Positions 21,130 to 29,657 of a stretch of DNA of 64,000 nucleotides are shown piece after piece; position 1 is the first letter of the stretch; the number at the start of each line of letters is the position of its first letter. The notes under the pieces are model-generated. The model saw nothing but the letters and a program-made list of their open reading frames with translations. It did not search any database and was not told the origin of the DNA. The stretch is from Zwartia hollandica (GTDB taxonomy: Bacteria > Pseudomonadota > Gammaproteobacteria > Burkholderiales > Burkholderiaceae_B). Both the position numbers and the translations under genes were made by a program. The stretch spans positions 644,636-708,635 of the forward strand of contig NZ_JAHXRI010000010.1 of the NCBI RefSeq assembly GCF_019923725.1. The letters run 5' to 3'.

Positions 21130-22101
21130 ATGCTACTGAAAAAACTACTAATAACAGCGCTGACCGGTCTAGTCTGCGTAATGGCAGGCGGGGTTCAGGC
21201 TCAGGGTGACTTTCCAAACAAGCCCGTCAAAATCATCGTCCCTTTTCCTCCTGGACAAGCGACTGATATCGTTGCACGCTTATTAGCAGACGGTCTGACA
21301 AAGGTTTGGGGCCAACAAGTCATCGTTGACAACCGCGCAAGCACCATCGCCGGTATGCTCGCTGGCAAAACTGCACCGAATGATGGCTACACACTAACGT
21401 TTGGTACAAGCGGTTCGATCGGAGTCAACCCAAGTCTGTATCCAAAATTGCCCTACGATCCACAAAAAGACTTTGTGATGGTTAACGGTGTGTTTATCGT
21501 GCCCTTAATGATCATTGCACACCCCTCGTCGCCCTTCAACACGCTAGGCGAATTAATCGCTGGTGCAAAGAAGAATCCGAACGCGTTAAACGTCGGCTAT
21601 GCTGGTATCGGCACTTCGCAACACCTGACAGGCGAGCTTTTCAAGAGTACGGCTGGTATTGACTTTACCGGTGTGGCTTACAAAGGTAGCGGTCCTGCAA
21701 TGACAGACCTGCTCGGTGGGCAAATTACGCTCTCCGTCGACAGCCTGGCCTCTGCCTTGCCACAAATCAAAGCTGGAAAAATCAAAGCGATTGCGATGAC
21801 AAGCGAAAAGCGCGTCCCGCAGCTACCTGATGTCCCGACGGTCGCGGAGCTTGGCTTTCCTGGGTTTGAGGGTAGCGGCTGGGGCGGTTTGATTGCACCA
21901 GCAGGTACCCCACCCGCGATTGTGGAAAAGATTAGTGCTGATGTGCGCAAGCTCGTCAATGACCCTGACTTCCAGAAACGAATCATCGATCGCGGTGCAA
22001 TCCCTGATCCGCGTGATGCGAAAGAGTGGACAAAGTTTGTCAATGCCGAAATCGTGAAGTGGGCTGGTGTTATTAAGCAGGCCAACATTAAGGTCGACTA
22101 A
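21130..22101 (+). CDS. Bug-family (TctC) periplasmic solute-binding receptor
   Basis: A 323-residue extracytoplasmic receptor, starting at the ATG at 21130 so that it begins with a signal peptide (basic LLKK, hydrophobic core, VQAQG cleavage). Conserved family segments are FPNKPVKIIVPFPPGQATD, VDNRAS, KTAPNDGYTL, PYDPQKDF and VAYKGSGPAMTDLLGGQI. Bug receptors bind carboxylates or other small organics and are very numerous in Bordetella relatives, often without their own TctAB permease; none is present here. An outer-membrane-like protein follows after only 4 bp, an uncommon partner for an orphan Bug protein. Confidence 0.93.
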   Translation: MLLKKLLITALTGLVCVMAGGVQAQGDFPNKPVKIIVPFPPGQATDIVARLLADGLTKVWGQQVIVDNRASTIAGMLAGKTAPNDGYTLTFGTSGSIGVNPSLYPKLPYDPQKDFVMVNGVFIVPLMIIAHPSSPFNTLGELIAGAKKNPNALNVGYAGIGTSQHLTGELFKSTAGIDFTGVAYKGSGPAMTDLLGGQITLSVDSLASALPQIKAGKIKAIAMTSEKRVPQLPDVPTVAELGFPGFEGSGWGGLIAPAGTPPAIVEKISADVRKLVNDPDFQKRIIDRGAIPDPRDAKEWTKFVNAEIVKWAGVIKQANIKVD

Positions 22102-22105
22102 ATAG

Positions 22106-22984
22106 ATGAACACTCAGCGCACAAACTACTGCCTGCGCCCGCTTTGGACGACGGCATGTGCGTTAGCTGCGCTGACACTCACACCACTTTCGCATGCGTA
22201 CGCTCCACTCAATACAGACGATGCAGGTACCGTCGGACACAAGACGAACCAAGTCGAACTGTACGGCAGCTTTGCCAAAGAGTACGGTGCGGGGGGTGAG
22301 CAAATCGATCCAACGAGCGCAACTGTCGATTACGAAGGGGGAGGTGCCGTACGCGCTGCACCGTTTACCTACACGCGAGGCATCACCGATGAGCTTGATG
22401 CATTTGTTGGTGCAACTTACTACGGCAGCCCCAAAGGCAGTTTCTCTTCCATCACCAATTACTCTTTTGGCCTGAAATGGCGGTTTTACGGCGATGGGGA
22501 GACTGGGCTAAATCTCGCGATCAAGCCACAAGTGATTCTTCCCGCGACAAGCGCGCAGCAAAACTATGGGGTAGGGAACGCAGCACTTAACTACGGCGTG
22601 ATTGCGATTGCCTCGTATTTTTGGGAAGAGGCGGAGTTGCACGCCAACGTTGCGTACCTGCGTGCCCCTTACAACACAAGTCAATCGGTTGGTTTTAGTA
22701 ACGATCCGAATCGAACAAATCTCTATTCGGTTTCGCTCGCGCCGGTATGGCGTGTTACACCGCAGTTCAAACTGGCTTTAGATGCGGGCATCAACACGAA
22801 TCCCGTCGTTGCAGATCAGTCCTTCATCAATTACGGTATGGTCGCAGCGATTTATTCGCCTACAAAAACGCTCGATCTCGGTTTGTCATTTCAGCGCTAC
22901 GCAGCTAATTTTGGTAGCGTATTTTCTGGGTCGGGAGCGTATACAAATCGCATTCAAGCAGGCGTCACCTGGCGCTTTGACTAA
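22106..22984 (+). CDS. Outer-membrane beta-barrel-like protein (phenol_MetA_deg/'transporter' family)
   Basis: A 292-residue protein with a signal peptide ending near LSHAYA, followed by APLNTDDAGTVGHKTNQVELY, the conserved start of a family of putative outer-membrane proteins related to the MetA phenol-degradation group. The rest alternates short amphipathic strands rich in Tyr, Phe and Gly, and ends in Phe-Asp (WRFD), close to the aromatic C-terminus typical of outer-membrane barrels. It begins 4 bp after the Bug receptor gene, so a joint uptake role is plausible but inferred. A bidirectional terminator follows. Confidence 0.65.
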   Translation: MNTQRTNYCLRPLWTTACALAALTLTPLSHAYAPLNTDDAGTVGHKTNQVELYGSFAKEYGAGGEQIDPTSATVDYEGGGAVRAAPFTYTRGITDELDAFVGATYYGSPKGSFSSITNYSFGLKWRFYGDGETGLNLAIKPQVILPATSAQQNYGVGNAALNYGVIAIASYFWEEAELHANVAYLRAPYNTSQSVGFSNDPNRTNLYSVSLAPVWRVTPQFKLALDAGINTNPVVADQSFINYGMVAAIYSPTKTLDLGLSFQRYAANFGSVFSGSGAYTNRIQAGVTWRFD

Positions 22985-23012
22985 CGACACCATCGCAATT
23001 CTTTGGGCCAAT

Positions 23013-23051
23013 AAAAAATGCCACATCGAGCTTACTCGTGTGGCATTTTTT
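23013..23051. terminator. Bidirectional terminator between the barrel-protein and peroxiredoxin genes
   Basis: AAAAAATGCCACA pairs with TGTGGCATTTTTT, with an inner CGAG/CTCG helix and one unpaired base. A-runs on one side and T-runs on the other let it serve both convergent genes. Confidence 0.88.
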
Positions 23052-23064
23052 ACAGCCTAACTAT

Positions 23065-23568
23065 TTAGATCGCTTTGAGCATTGAAGCAGCGTCACTGAC
23101 TTCGTACTTGCCAGCCGCTTCGATATGCAGAACCTTGACTACGCCGTCAACAATGTACGCAGCATAACGTTGCGAACGAACTCCCATGCCACGGGCAGTG
23201 AGGTCAAGCTCAAGACCGAGCGCTTTTGTCCACTGTGCAGCACCGTCACCCATCATGCGGACTTTGCTACCCACTTTCTGGTCACGTCCCCAAGCACCCA
23301 TGACGAACGCATCGTTCACAGCAACGCACCACACTTCATCAACGCCTTTTGCTTTGATAGCGGCGTTATGCTCGACATAGCTAGGCACATGCTTGGCGGA
23401 GCACGTTGGTGTAAAGGCGCCTGGCAAGGCGAACATTAAGATCTTTTTGCCTTTGACCAAATCAGCAACTTGGAAGTTGTTTGGGCCAAGAGTGCAACCT
23501 GCTGTTTCTGTTTCAATGAATTCTGTGAGTGTTGCGTCGGGCACTCGGTCGCCAACTTTGATTGTCAT
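23065..23568 (-). CDS. Peroxiredoxin (Prx5/AhpE-like thiol peroxidase)
   Basis: A 167-residue peroxiredoxin of the Prx5 group, which reduces H2O2 and organic hydroperoxides with thiol reductants. The peroxidatic cysteine is C56 in PGAFTPTCSAKHVP, and the DEVWCVAVNDAFVMGAW segment is typical. C25 and the Cys of EVWC are other thiols. A strong GAGGAGAGA site precedes the ATG. The gene stands alone between a terminator and a UspA gene. Confidence 0.94.
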   Translation of the reverse strand: MTIKVGDRVPDATLTEFIETETAGCTLGPNNFQVADLVKGKKILMFALPGAFTPTCSAKHVPSYVEHNAAIKAKGVDEVWCVAVNDAFVMGAWGRDQKVGSKVRMMGDGAAQWTKALGLELDLTARGMGVRSQRYAAYIVDGVVKVLHIEAAGKYEVSDAASMLKAI

Positions 23569-23665
23569 GAGCTCTCTCCTCGGGCATCACGGGCAGCGAT
23601 GGCTGCCACACTTGAACCCAGCTAGACCGCTATCATAAGCCAGTCAGGCAAGAAATGAGTCTGCT

Positions 23666-23695
23666 CCCGCTGCTCATTCCCACATGAGTAGCGGG
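23666..23695 (-). other. Stem-loop between uspA-like and peroxiredoxin genes
   Basis: Two 12-base arms (CCCGCTGCTCAT and ATGAGTAGCGGG on the plus strand, one mismatch) flank a 6-base loop. It sits just after the UspA gene on the minus strand. There is no T-run, so it may be an mRNA-end hairpin or a rho-dependent terminator. Confidence 0.4.
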
Positions 23696-23716
23696 GTTAT
23701 ATTTGATGACGAAGAA

Positions 23717-24190
23717 CTACTTGGTAGGCTTAGGCTCGTCTTTCACCCGGTACACCAACACTGGCATATGCGTCAAAGCTAAAACCTTGGTTGTCACACT
23801 ACCTAGAAGCAGTCGCGACAAGCCACTACGACCATGGCTACCGATAAAGATCATGTCACAACCGTAGTCCTGTGCCGCTTGCACAATCCCATCAGCAATA
23901 TTGAAGTTCGAGACAGCGTGCACAGTCGCTTTGACATTCGCCGTGTCCGCTCGATCTAGAATCGACTTTAGATACTTTTTAGCTTGCTCGGCATTGGCTT
24001 GCTCGTAATCAGTATCTGAGACTGCATACGCTGCTGACATCCCATCGAAACCAATCGTCGCAGCAAAAGGCTGCGTGACGTAGAGCGCTACAACTTCGGC
24101 GCCAGTCGCCCGGGCGTAGCTAATCCCAGCATTCGCCGACTGCACAGATAAAGGTGAGCCGTCGGTAGGAATCAATACTTTTTTAAACAT
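23717..24190 (-). CDS. Universal stress protein (UspA family)
   Basis: A 157-residue single-domain Usp. The N-terminus (KKVLIPTDGSPLS) and the ATP-binding signature G-x2-G-x9-G-S/T (GSHGRSGLSRLLLGSVT) are both intact, indicating the nucleotide-binding subgroup. Such proteins help survival under stress by unclear means. An AAAGGGG site precedes the ATG. Nearby genes (peroxiredoxin, DUF442-type protein) make this a loose stress-response neighbourhood rather than an operon. Confidence 0.93.
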   Translation of the reverse strand: MFKKVLIPTDGSPLSVQSANAGISYARATGAEVVALYVTQPFAATIGFDGMSAAYAVSDTDYEQANAEQAKKYLKSILDRADTANVKATVHAVSNFNIADGIVQAAQDYGCDMIFIGSHGRSGLSRLLLGSVTTKVLALTHMPVLVYRVKDEPKPTK

Positions 24191-24281
24191 GGCCAGACCC
24201 CTTTAAATAGAAATTAACAGTTTCATACTAAACGGGTCGCTACAACAATTCCAGCAACATTTGCGCTGGAGTTGACGCAAA

Positions 24282-24626
24282 TCAACCGTTTCCGGTTGCG
24301 GCCCGATACAACACCGTACAGCGGGTGCCCGAACGGCAATAAGCCAGCACAGGCGCAGGCATTGTGTGCAATAGCTCAGCAAAACGAGCCACATCATCTT
24401 GGGTCATCGCACCGCTGACCACTGGCTGATACTCCACCCGCAAACCTGCTTCGCGCGCAGCTGCTGAAACCTGCTCAGCCGTTGGCTGATCCGGGCCCGC
24501 TTCATAGTCCGGGCGGTTAATGATGACGCTTTTAAACCCAGCGGCCGCAACCGCTGCCATATCAGAGGGCTGCAACTGCGGCGCTACAGCGAAATCAGGG
24601 GTGATGGAATTAATGGGCGTCGACAC
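24282..24626 (-). CDS. DUF442/TIGR01244-type phosphatase-like (beta-lactamase-hydrolase-like) protein
   Basis: A 114-residue protein with a dual-specificity-phosphatase-like fold: FAVAPQLQPSDM at the start, SVIINRPDYE, and a CX5R loop at residues 97-102 (CRSGTR). In other bacteria the same domain is fused to an MBL-fold sulfur dioxygenase-like domain (Blh), which suggests a link with sulfide or persulfide chemistry; here it stands alone. It starts at a GTG with GGAG seven bases upstream. Confidence 0.85.
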   Translation of the reverse strand: MSTPINSITPDFAVAPQLQPSDMAAVAAAGFKSVIINRPDYEAGPDQPTAEQVSAAAREAGLRVEYQPVVSGAMTQDDVARFAELLHTMPAPVLAYCRSGTRCTVLYRAATGNG

Positions 24627-24704
24627 GAAACAGCTCCGAGAGAAATAGGCTAGATCAAGCTAGCGTTGTAAGTGAGCATTAAAGATAAGACTGAGCAATA
24701 CTTA

Positions 24705-25421
24705 CTAGTATACGCAGCGAAAGCCAATATAGACGACATAGACGTCTATATGCTTGTACTGCATGCCCTCCAACCGCATTTGCGAGGGACCATACCACCA
24801 AGAACCGCCTCCAGTCAGGCGGCTATCACCTTGTGCATCTGCTAGCCATTCCCAGGCGTTGGCTCCCATATCAAACAGTCCGTTGACGCCCCTACGCGTT
24901 TTACCAACCGGCGCGTGACGCTCCCAGCCGTCACCGGCACCTTGCGTATTCGCTCCCTCGGGCGAATCGCCCGTTGGGTAGGGATACGTTTTGCCACGCA
25001 CAAAAGGGGCGGGGGGATTCAAGCGTTGTTCGGTATAGGCTGCGCGCATCCACTCCTGTTTGGTCGGTAGCCGCCCACCCGCATCTTGGCAGAAGGCCTG
25101 CGCTTCGTCCCATTTGATGTGTACGGCCGGCTCGTCGGGTGCACCGGGGCTGCCAAAGGGCGCACGCCAGTTCCAGCCGGTTCGCTTTTGCCAACCCATC
25201 ACATATTCAAAGCCACCGCCGCTGCGCTCAGCCTCGGTCACCACGGCTTTGCGTTTGGCATATTCGGCAAAGCGCCCAATACTGACTTCAGTTTCGTCAA
25301 TCTTATAGTCGCCCATCTCCACGCGGACATTGGTTGGCTGTGCCGCAACGGCAGGCCACACAAAGCAAACCGACACAACAGTTACGCCACACCAAGAGTA
25401 TAGGGATCGAAGTAATTTCAT
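24705..25421 (-). CDS. SUMF1/FGE-like (EgtB/PvdO superfamily) periplasmic protein
   Basis: A 238-residue protein, started at the ATG at 25421 so that it opens with a signal peptide (KLLRSLYSWCGVTVVSVCFVW). The mature part is one FGE-sulfatase domain: DETEVSIGRFAEY, a central GGRLPTKQEWMRAA, NGLFDMGANAWEWLAD, and a final GGGSWWYG...YIGFRC block. True formylglycine-generating enzymes carry a copper-binding Cys pair in that last block; here those positions hold no Cys, so sulfatase activation is unlikely. No sulfatase gene is near. The role is unknown. Confidence 0.8.
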   Translation of the reverse strand: MKLLRSLYSWCGVTVVSVCFVWPAVAAQPTNVRVEMGDYKIDETEVSIGRFAEYAKRKAVVTEAERSGGGFEYVMGWQKRTGWNWRAPFGSPGAPDEPAVHIKWDEAQAFCQDAGGRLPTKQEWMRAAYTEQRLNPPAPFVRGKTYPYPTGDSPEGANTQGAGDGWERHAPVGKTRRGVNGLFDMGANAWEWLADAQGDSRLTGGGSWWYGPSQMRLEGMQYKHIDVYVVYIGFRCVY

Positions 25422-25525
25422 GGTCAAGATCAGATAAGTTGGTGACAGCTCGAATTTGAGCGATACTTTGCGAAACACATTGCAACATCAGTACAAATGT
25501 ATCTCAAAACACCCTGGAGACAAAA

Positions 25526-26137
25526 ATGATTTTGGTTGGCCGCTATGCATCCCCTTTTGTTCGACGCGTTGGCGTCGTTCTGCAAACCCTTGGAACCCCT
25601 TACGAGCATAAGGTTTTGTCGACAGCCAAAGACGTTGAAGCAATCAAAAGCTACAACCCCATCGCCAAAGTACCCGTACTGGTTCTTGAGAATGGCGAGC
25701 ACCTCATTGAAAGCGCGGCGATTATCGAAGCGATTCTGGAGATGACACCCAACCAAAAATTGTTGGCACCAAGTGGCGCCGCGCGTCGTCACACCCTGCA
25801 GCACTGCGCGATTATGACGAGCGGTTTGGATAAATCTATTCAAATTATTTATGAACCACTTAAGCGACCCGCAGAAAAAGTCCATGAACCCTTCTTGGAT
25901 GGCCTGCGTGCACAGGTCCGTGCCAGCCTAGAAATTCTAGAAGGGCTTGCAGCCAAGGGAACATTCCCGGGCGGTGCTCAAGCGAATCTCGCCGACATCA
26001 CTGTTGCGGTGGGTTGGTTCTTCCTAAACAAAATGATGCCCAAGGTTGCTGCACCAGAGCAGTTCCCAAATCTGGTGGCGCTCTCTGCGCGCTGCGAAGC
26101 CTTACCGGCCTTTAAAGCGTGCCAATTAGAGGGCTAG
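25526..26137 (+). CDS. Glutathione S-transferase family protein
   Basis: A 203-residue GST: a thioredoxin-like N-domain (ILVGRYASPFVRRVGVVLQ, then KVPVLVLENGEHLIESAAI with the glutathione-binding VP and ES signatures) and an all-helical C-domain. The likely active residue is the Ser of ASPF. The ATG is preceded by GGAG. An MFS carrier gene starts 25 bp after its stop. The substrate is unknown. Confidence 0.9.
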   Translation: MILVGRYASPFVRRVGVVLQTLGTPYEHKVLSTAKDVEAIKSYNPIAKVPVLVLENGEHLIESAAIIEAILEMTPNQKLLAPSGAARRHTLQHCAIMTSGLDKSIQIIYEPLKRPAEKVHEPFLDGLRAQVRASLEILEGLAAKGTFPGGAQANLADITVAVGWFFLNKMMPKVAAPEQFPNLVALSARCEALPAFKACQLEG

Positions 26138-26162
26138 AAACGTCTCTGACGATGCCCCAGTC

Positions 26163-27407
26163 ATGACAAGTAAAACATTCCATGGCTGGTGGATGGTGGC
26201 GGGCTGCATGGCTGTTGCCATCGTGGCCTGGTCATTCGCCCTATATGGCCCAAGCGTCTACCTACACACGATCAGTCAAACGCATGACTGGTCCATCGGG
26301 TTGGTGTCGTCCGCACTTACGCTTTCATTTTTAGTCAATGCCTCGGTGTTGAGCTTTGTCGGCAGCGCGATCGCCAAGCACGGTCCGCGCATTGTCATGG
26401 CGCTCGGAGCTGCGATTATGGCCTCGGGCTTTATCGCGATGAGTCAGATTTCCAAGATCTGGCACGTCTATGCCTCTTTTGCTCTGATGGGTCTAGGCTG
26501 GTCCTGTCTCTCCACCACCGCGATCACTTCCTCGCTCGCCCCATGGTTCGAAAGGCACCAAGGTCGTGCAGTCTCTACCGCAATGCTAGGAGCCAGCATT
26601 GGGGGCATGGTGGGCGTACCAACCCTTCTCGCCCTGATCACCTGGCTGGGCTTCAATGCCGCAATACTCGTTGTTGCTCTGATTGTGCTCACGACCGTTT
26701 GGTCTGTCAGCTTCTTCATTCTGCGTCACCGCCCACAAGATCTAGGCCTATATCCAGACGGTGAAACACCCGCCCCACAGGCGGGTAAGCCGGCCGCGCG
26801 GACCTGGTCACGCACCGAGGCGCTTCGGACACTGGCGCTCCGCAGCGTCGCCCTCACCTTCGGCTTAGCTCTGATGGTGCAAATAGGCTTTCTGACACAC
26901 CAAGTGTCACTGCTCTTGCCTGCGCTTGGCCAAGCTGCTACAGCAGTCTGCATCACTGCGGCAGCCATGCTTGCCTTCGTCGGTAGAATTCTCTTAGCTA
27001 AATTTTCTGATCGTCTCGATGTGCGTCAGATCGCCTTTGCGGTCTTACTGACCGCCGGTGCGAGCCTTGGCCTAGGATTCCTTTTTACAGAGCAGGTATG
27101 GGCACTTATCCTATGCGTACTTGGCTACGGCTTCACGGCGGGTAACATCACGACACTCTCTCCTGTCATCGTGCGACGTGAATTTGGTGCAGCTTCCTTT
27201 GGTGCCATCTTCGGAATCACGGCAATGTTGACGCAACTCATGTCAGCGATGGGACCGGCTTTTTTTGGATTACTGTATGACCTTAGCGGGAGCTATCGTT
27301 TACCTCTAGGTCTTGCCGCTTTACTTAATATTGTTGCGGCAATTGTCATTATGATTGGCCGTCAATCGTTGCCAGTAATCAGTAAAGAGGTCTCTGCTGC
27401 ACCGTGA
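26163..27407 (+). CDS. Major facilitator superfamily transporter
   Basis: A 414-residue protein with about 12 membrane helices, starting FHGWWMVAGCMAVAIVAWSFALYGPSVY cut into its first helix, with GLVSSALTLSFLVNA and the loop 2-3 region GPRIVMALGAAIMASGF. The pattern resembles the monocarboxylate/oxalate:formate antiporter-like branch, but the substrate is not determinable. It follows a GST gene by 25 bp and may be co-transcribed with it. The stop is 2 bp from the end of the convergent acr3. Confidence 0.88.
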   Translation: MTSKTFHGWWMVAGCMAVAIVAWSFALYGPSVYLHTISQTHDWSIGLVSSALTLSFLVNASVLSFVGSAIAKHGPRIVMALGAAIMASGFIAMSQISKIWHVYASFALMGLGWSCLSTTAITSSLAPWFERHQGRAVSTAMLGASIGGMVGVPTLLALITWLGFNAAILVVALIVLTTVWSVSFFILRHRPQDLGLYPDGETPAPQAGKPAARTWSRTEALRTLALRSVALTFGLALMVQIGFLTHQVSLLLPALGQAATAVCITAAAMLAFVGRILLAKFSDRLDVRQIAFAVLLTAGASLGLGFLFTEQVWALILCVLGYGFTAGNITTLSPVIVRREFGAASFGAIFGITAMLTQLMSAMGPAFFGLLYDLSGSYRLPLGLAALLNIVAAIVIMIGRQSLPVISKEVSAAP

Positions 27408-27409
27408 AA

Positions 27410-28432
27410 CTAAACGCGTCGCTCGTACCAAGGTTTAGTCTGATTGACTACTTTTACGACGACGAGCATCAGCGGCACTTCAATCAACACACCCACAACC
27501 GTGGCAAGTGCTGCCCCCGACTGAAAACCAAACAAACTGATCGCCGCTGCCACAGCAAGCTCAAAAAAATTAGAGGCACCGATGAGTGCCGAGGGACAAG
27601 CCACACTATGTTGCTCGCCTAACCTACGATTCAACCAATAGGCTAGACCTGCATTCAATACAACTTGGAGCAGAATCGGGACAGCCAACAAGGCAATAAT
27701 GAGCGGCTGTTCAACAATCGATTGCCCCTGAAAAGCGAAGAGTAAGACAAGTGTCGCGAGCAGTGCGACCACGGACCACTTACCCAATGCCGTCATCGTT
27801 CGGTCAAACGCCGCCTCTCCCTTAGAGACAAGCCATCGACGCCAAAGCTGCGCTAACAAAACAGGTACCACGATATAAAGTACAACAGAGATAATCAACG
27901 TATCCCAGGGCGCCGTGATTGCAGAGATTCCGAGCAACAGCGCGACCAAGGGAGCAAAAGCAAACACCATGATCGTGTCGTTCAAGGCCACTTGAGACAA
28001 GGTGAATATTGGATCCCCGCCTGTCAGCCGACTCCAGACAAACACCATTGCTGTACAAGGTGCGGCGGCCAATAAAATGAGCCCTGCAATGTAACTATCG
28101 ATTTGCTCTGCTGGTAGCCACGGTGCAAAAGCGTGCCGAATAAAGAGCCAGGCAAGTAACGCCATTGAAAACGGCTTGACTAGCCAATTCACAAATAGGG
28201 TGACACCGATCCCTTTGACATGCTGACGCACCTGACCGAGCGCTGCAAAATCAATCTTGATCAGCATGGGAATAATCATGACCCAAATCAAGAAGCCAAC
28301 CGGCAGATTGACTTGTGCGAGTTCCAGTGCCGCAATCGCCTGAAATACACTTGGAGCTAACTGCCCCAGGGCAATACCGACAACGATACAAAGAAATACC
28401 CACAGGGTCAGGTATCGCTCAAATACATTCAT
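27410..28432 (-). CDS. acr3: Arsenite efflux permease, ACR3 family
   Basis: A 340-residue, ten-helix ACR3 transporter that expels arsenite from the cytoplasm. The start (MNVFERYLTLWVFLCIVVGI), PVGFLIWVMIIPMLIKIDF, and the conserved AAPCTAMVFVWS with the essential cysteine at residue 126 are diagnostic. It is the last gene of the gapdh-arsJ-acr3 operon, 10 bp after arsJ. No arsenate reductase or ArsR-type regulator is in the window. Confidence 0.94.
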   Translation of the reverse strand: MNVFERYLTLWVFLCIVVGIALGQLAPSVFQAIAALELAQVNLPVGFLIWVMIIPMLIKIDFAALGQVRQHVKGIGVTLFVNWLVKPFSMALLAWLFIRHAFAPWLPAEQIDSYIAGLILLAAAPCTAMVFVWSRLTGGDPIFTLSQVALNDTIMVFAFAPLVALLLGISAITAPWDTLIISVVLYIVVPVLLAQLWRRWLVSKGEAAFDRTMTALGKWSVVALLATLVLLFAFQGQSIVEQPLIIALLAVPILLQVVLNAGLAYWLNRRLGEQHSVACPSALIGASNFFELAVAAAISLFGFQSGAALATVVGVLIEVPLMLVVVKVVNQTKPWYERRV

Positions 28433-28442
28433 GCAGAACCTT

Positions 28443-29654
28443 TCAGGCGCGCGTAGTTGGTAAAAATAGGGTGATTAGCCAGCATAGTACTAGCATCACC
28501 GCAGAACCCACCAAAGCCGCCAAAAGCCCTCCCCATTGATACAGCAAGCCCGACAAGAGTGTCCCGATTAAACGCCCTGCTGCATTCGCAGCGTAGTAAA
28601 ACCCTACGTCCTCGGCCGCCTTCTCGGACCCGGCATAGGCCAAAATCAGATACGAGTGCACAGACGAATTGACCGCAAAGGCAAAACCGAAGATACCAAG
28701 ACCCACCACAACGACCCAGGTAAGATGCGGCACCGCGAATGCAACGGCGAGCGCCAACGCGATTGGCACCACAGCCAGGAGTCCTGACCATAATCTGGCT
28801 GCAGGAACTTCCGCGGTCAGCCCATCAGCGCTGCGCTTAACGAGTGATGGTGCGATGGCCTGAACCAAACCATAACCAATCGTCCACAGGGCCAGAAAGC
28901 CGCCAACCATGGTGAACGTCCATCCGGACGCATAAAGGAACACGGGCACACCGACAACAAACCAGACGTCTCGCGCACCAAACAACACGACGCGTGCAGC
29001 GGCCAGTAAATTGATAGCTCGGTTTTTTGCAAACAGCTCACGCGCAGACTTTGACGCACGACTCTTGCCCATCATCGGAGGTAAGGATAAGAGCACAGCG
29101 ACTAATACGATTGCCAGCATCGCGGCCATGGCCCACAGTGCACCACGAAAGCCAAGCAGATCAAGTAACAAACCACCAAGAAAGAATCCGACACCCTTCA
29201 TCGCATTCTTACTGCCGGTGAACCAGGCAACCCACTTGAATAACTGTCCCGACGCCTCGCCTGCTGTAATTTTGATTGCTGACTTACTTGCTGTTTTAGT
29301 TAGGTCTTTGGCGACGCCACAAACGCCTTGCGCCAGCACCACCCAGGCGACCGATAGGCCGGCTGCCCAATCGGGCGATAATATCGACAACAGTAGGAAG
29401 CCAATAATTTGCGTCGAGAGACCGACACTTAGCATCCGTGTGATGCCAAACCTTGCGGCAAGCCAACCTCCAATCAGATTCGCTAAAACGCCGGCAGCCT
29501 CGTACAACAAAAATAAGAAAGCAAGGGTAAAAGGCGAATAACCCAAGCGATAGAAATGCAGCAGTACCAGCATGCGCAACGCGCCATCGGTCAGCGTAAA
29601 GCCCCAGTACGCTGCCGTCACAATCCCATAATTACGTGCCCCAGCTGAAGACAT
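28443..29654 (-). CDS. arsJ: ArsJ organoarsenical efflux MFS permease
   Basis: A 403-residue MFS protein with the ArsJ N-terminus (NYGIVTAAYWGFTLTDGALRMLVLLHF), GVAKDLTKTASKSAIK and about 12 helices. ArsJ exports 1-arseno-3-phosphoglycerate, made when GAPDH uses arsenate in place of phosphate; the product then breaks down outside to arsenate, giving net arsenate efflux. The gene starts 3 bp after the dedicated GAPDH gene and is followed by acr3, so identity is supported by both sequence and context. Confidence 0.94.
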   Translation of the reverse strand: MSSAGARNYGIVTAAYWGFTLTDGALRMLVLLHFYRLGYSPFTLAFLFLLYEAAGVLANLIGGWLAARFGITRMLSVGLSTQIIGFLLLSILSPDWAAGLSVAWVVLAQGVCGVAKDLTKTASKSAIKITAGEASGQLFKWVAWFTGSKNAMKGVGFFLGGLLLDLLGFRGALWAMAAMLAIVLVAVLLSLPPMMGKSRASKSARELFAKNRAINLLAAARVVLFGARDVWFVVGVPVFLYASGWTFTMVGGFLALWTIGYGLVQAIAPSLVKRSADGLTAEVPAARLWSGLLAVVPIALALAVAFAVPHLTWVVVVGLGIFGFAFAVNSSVHSYLILAYAGSEKAAEDVGFYYAANAAGRLIGTLLSGLLYQWGGLLAALVGSAVMLVLCWLITLFLPTTRA

Positions 29655-29657
29655 CGC

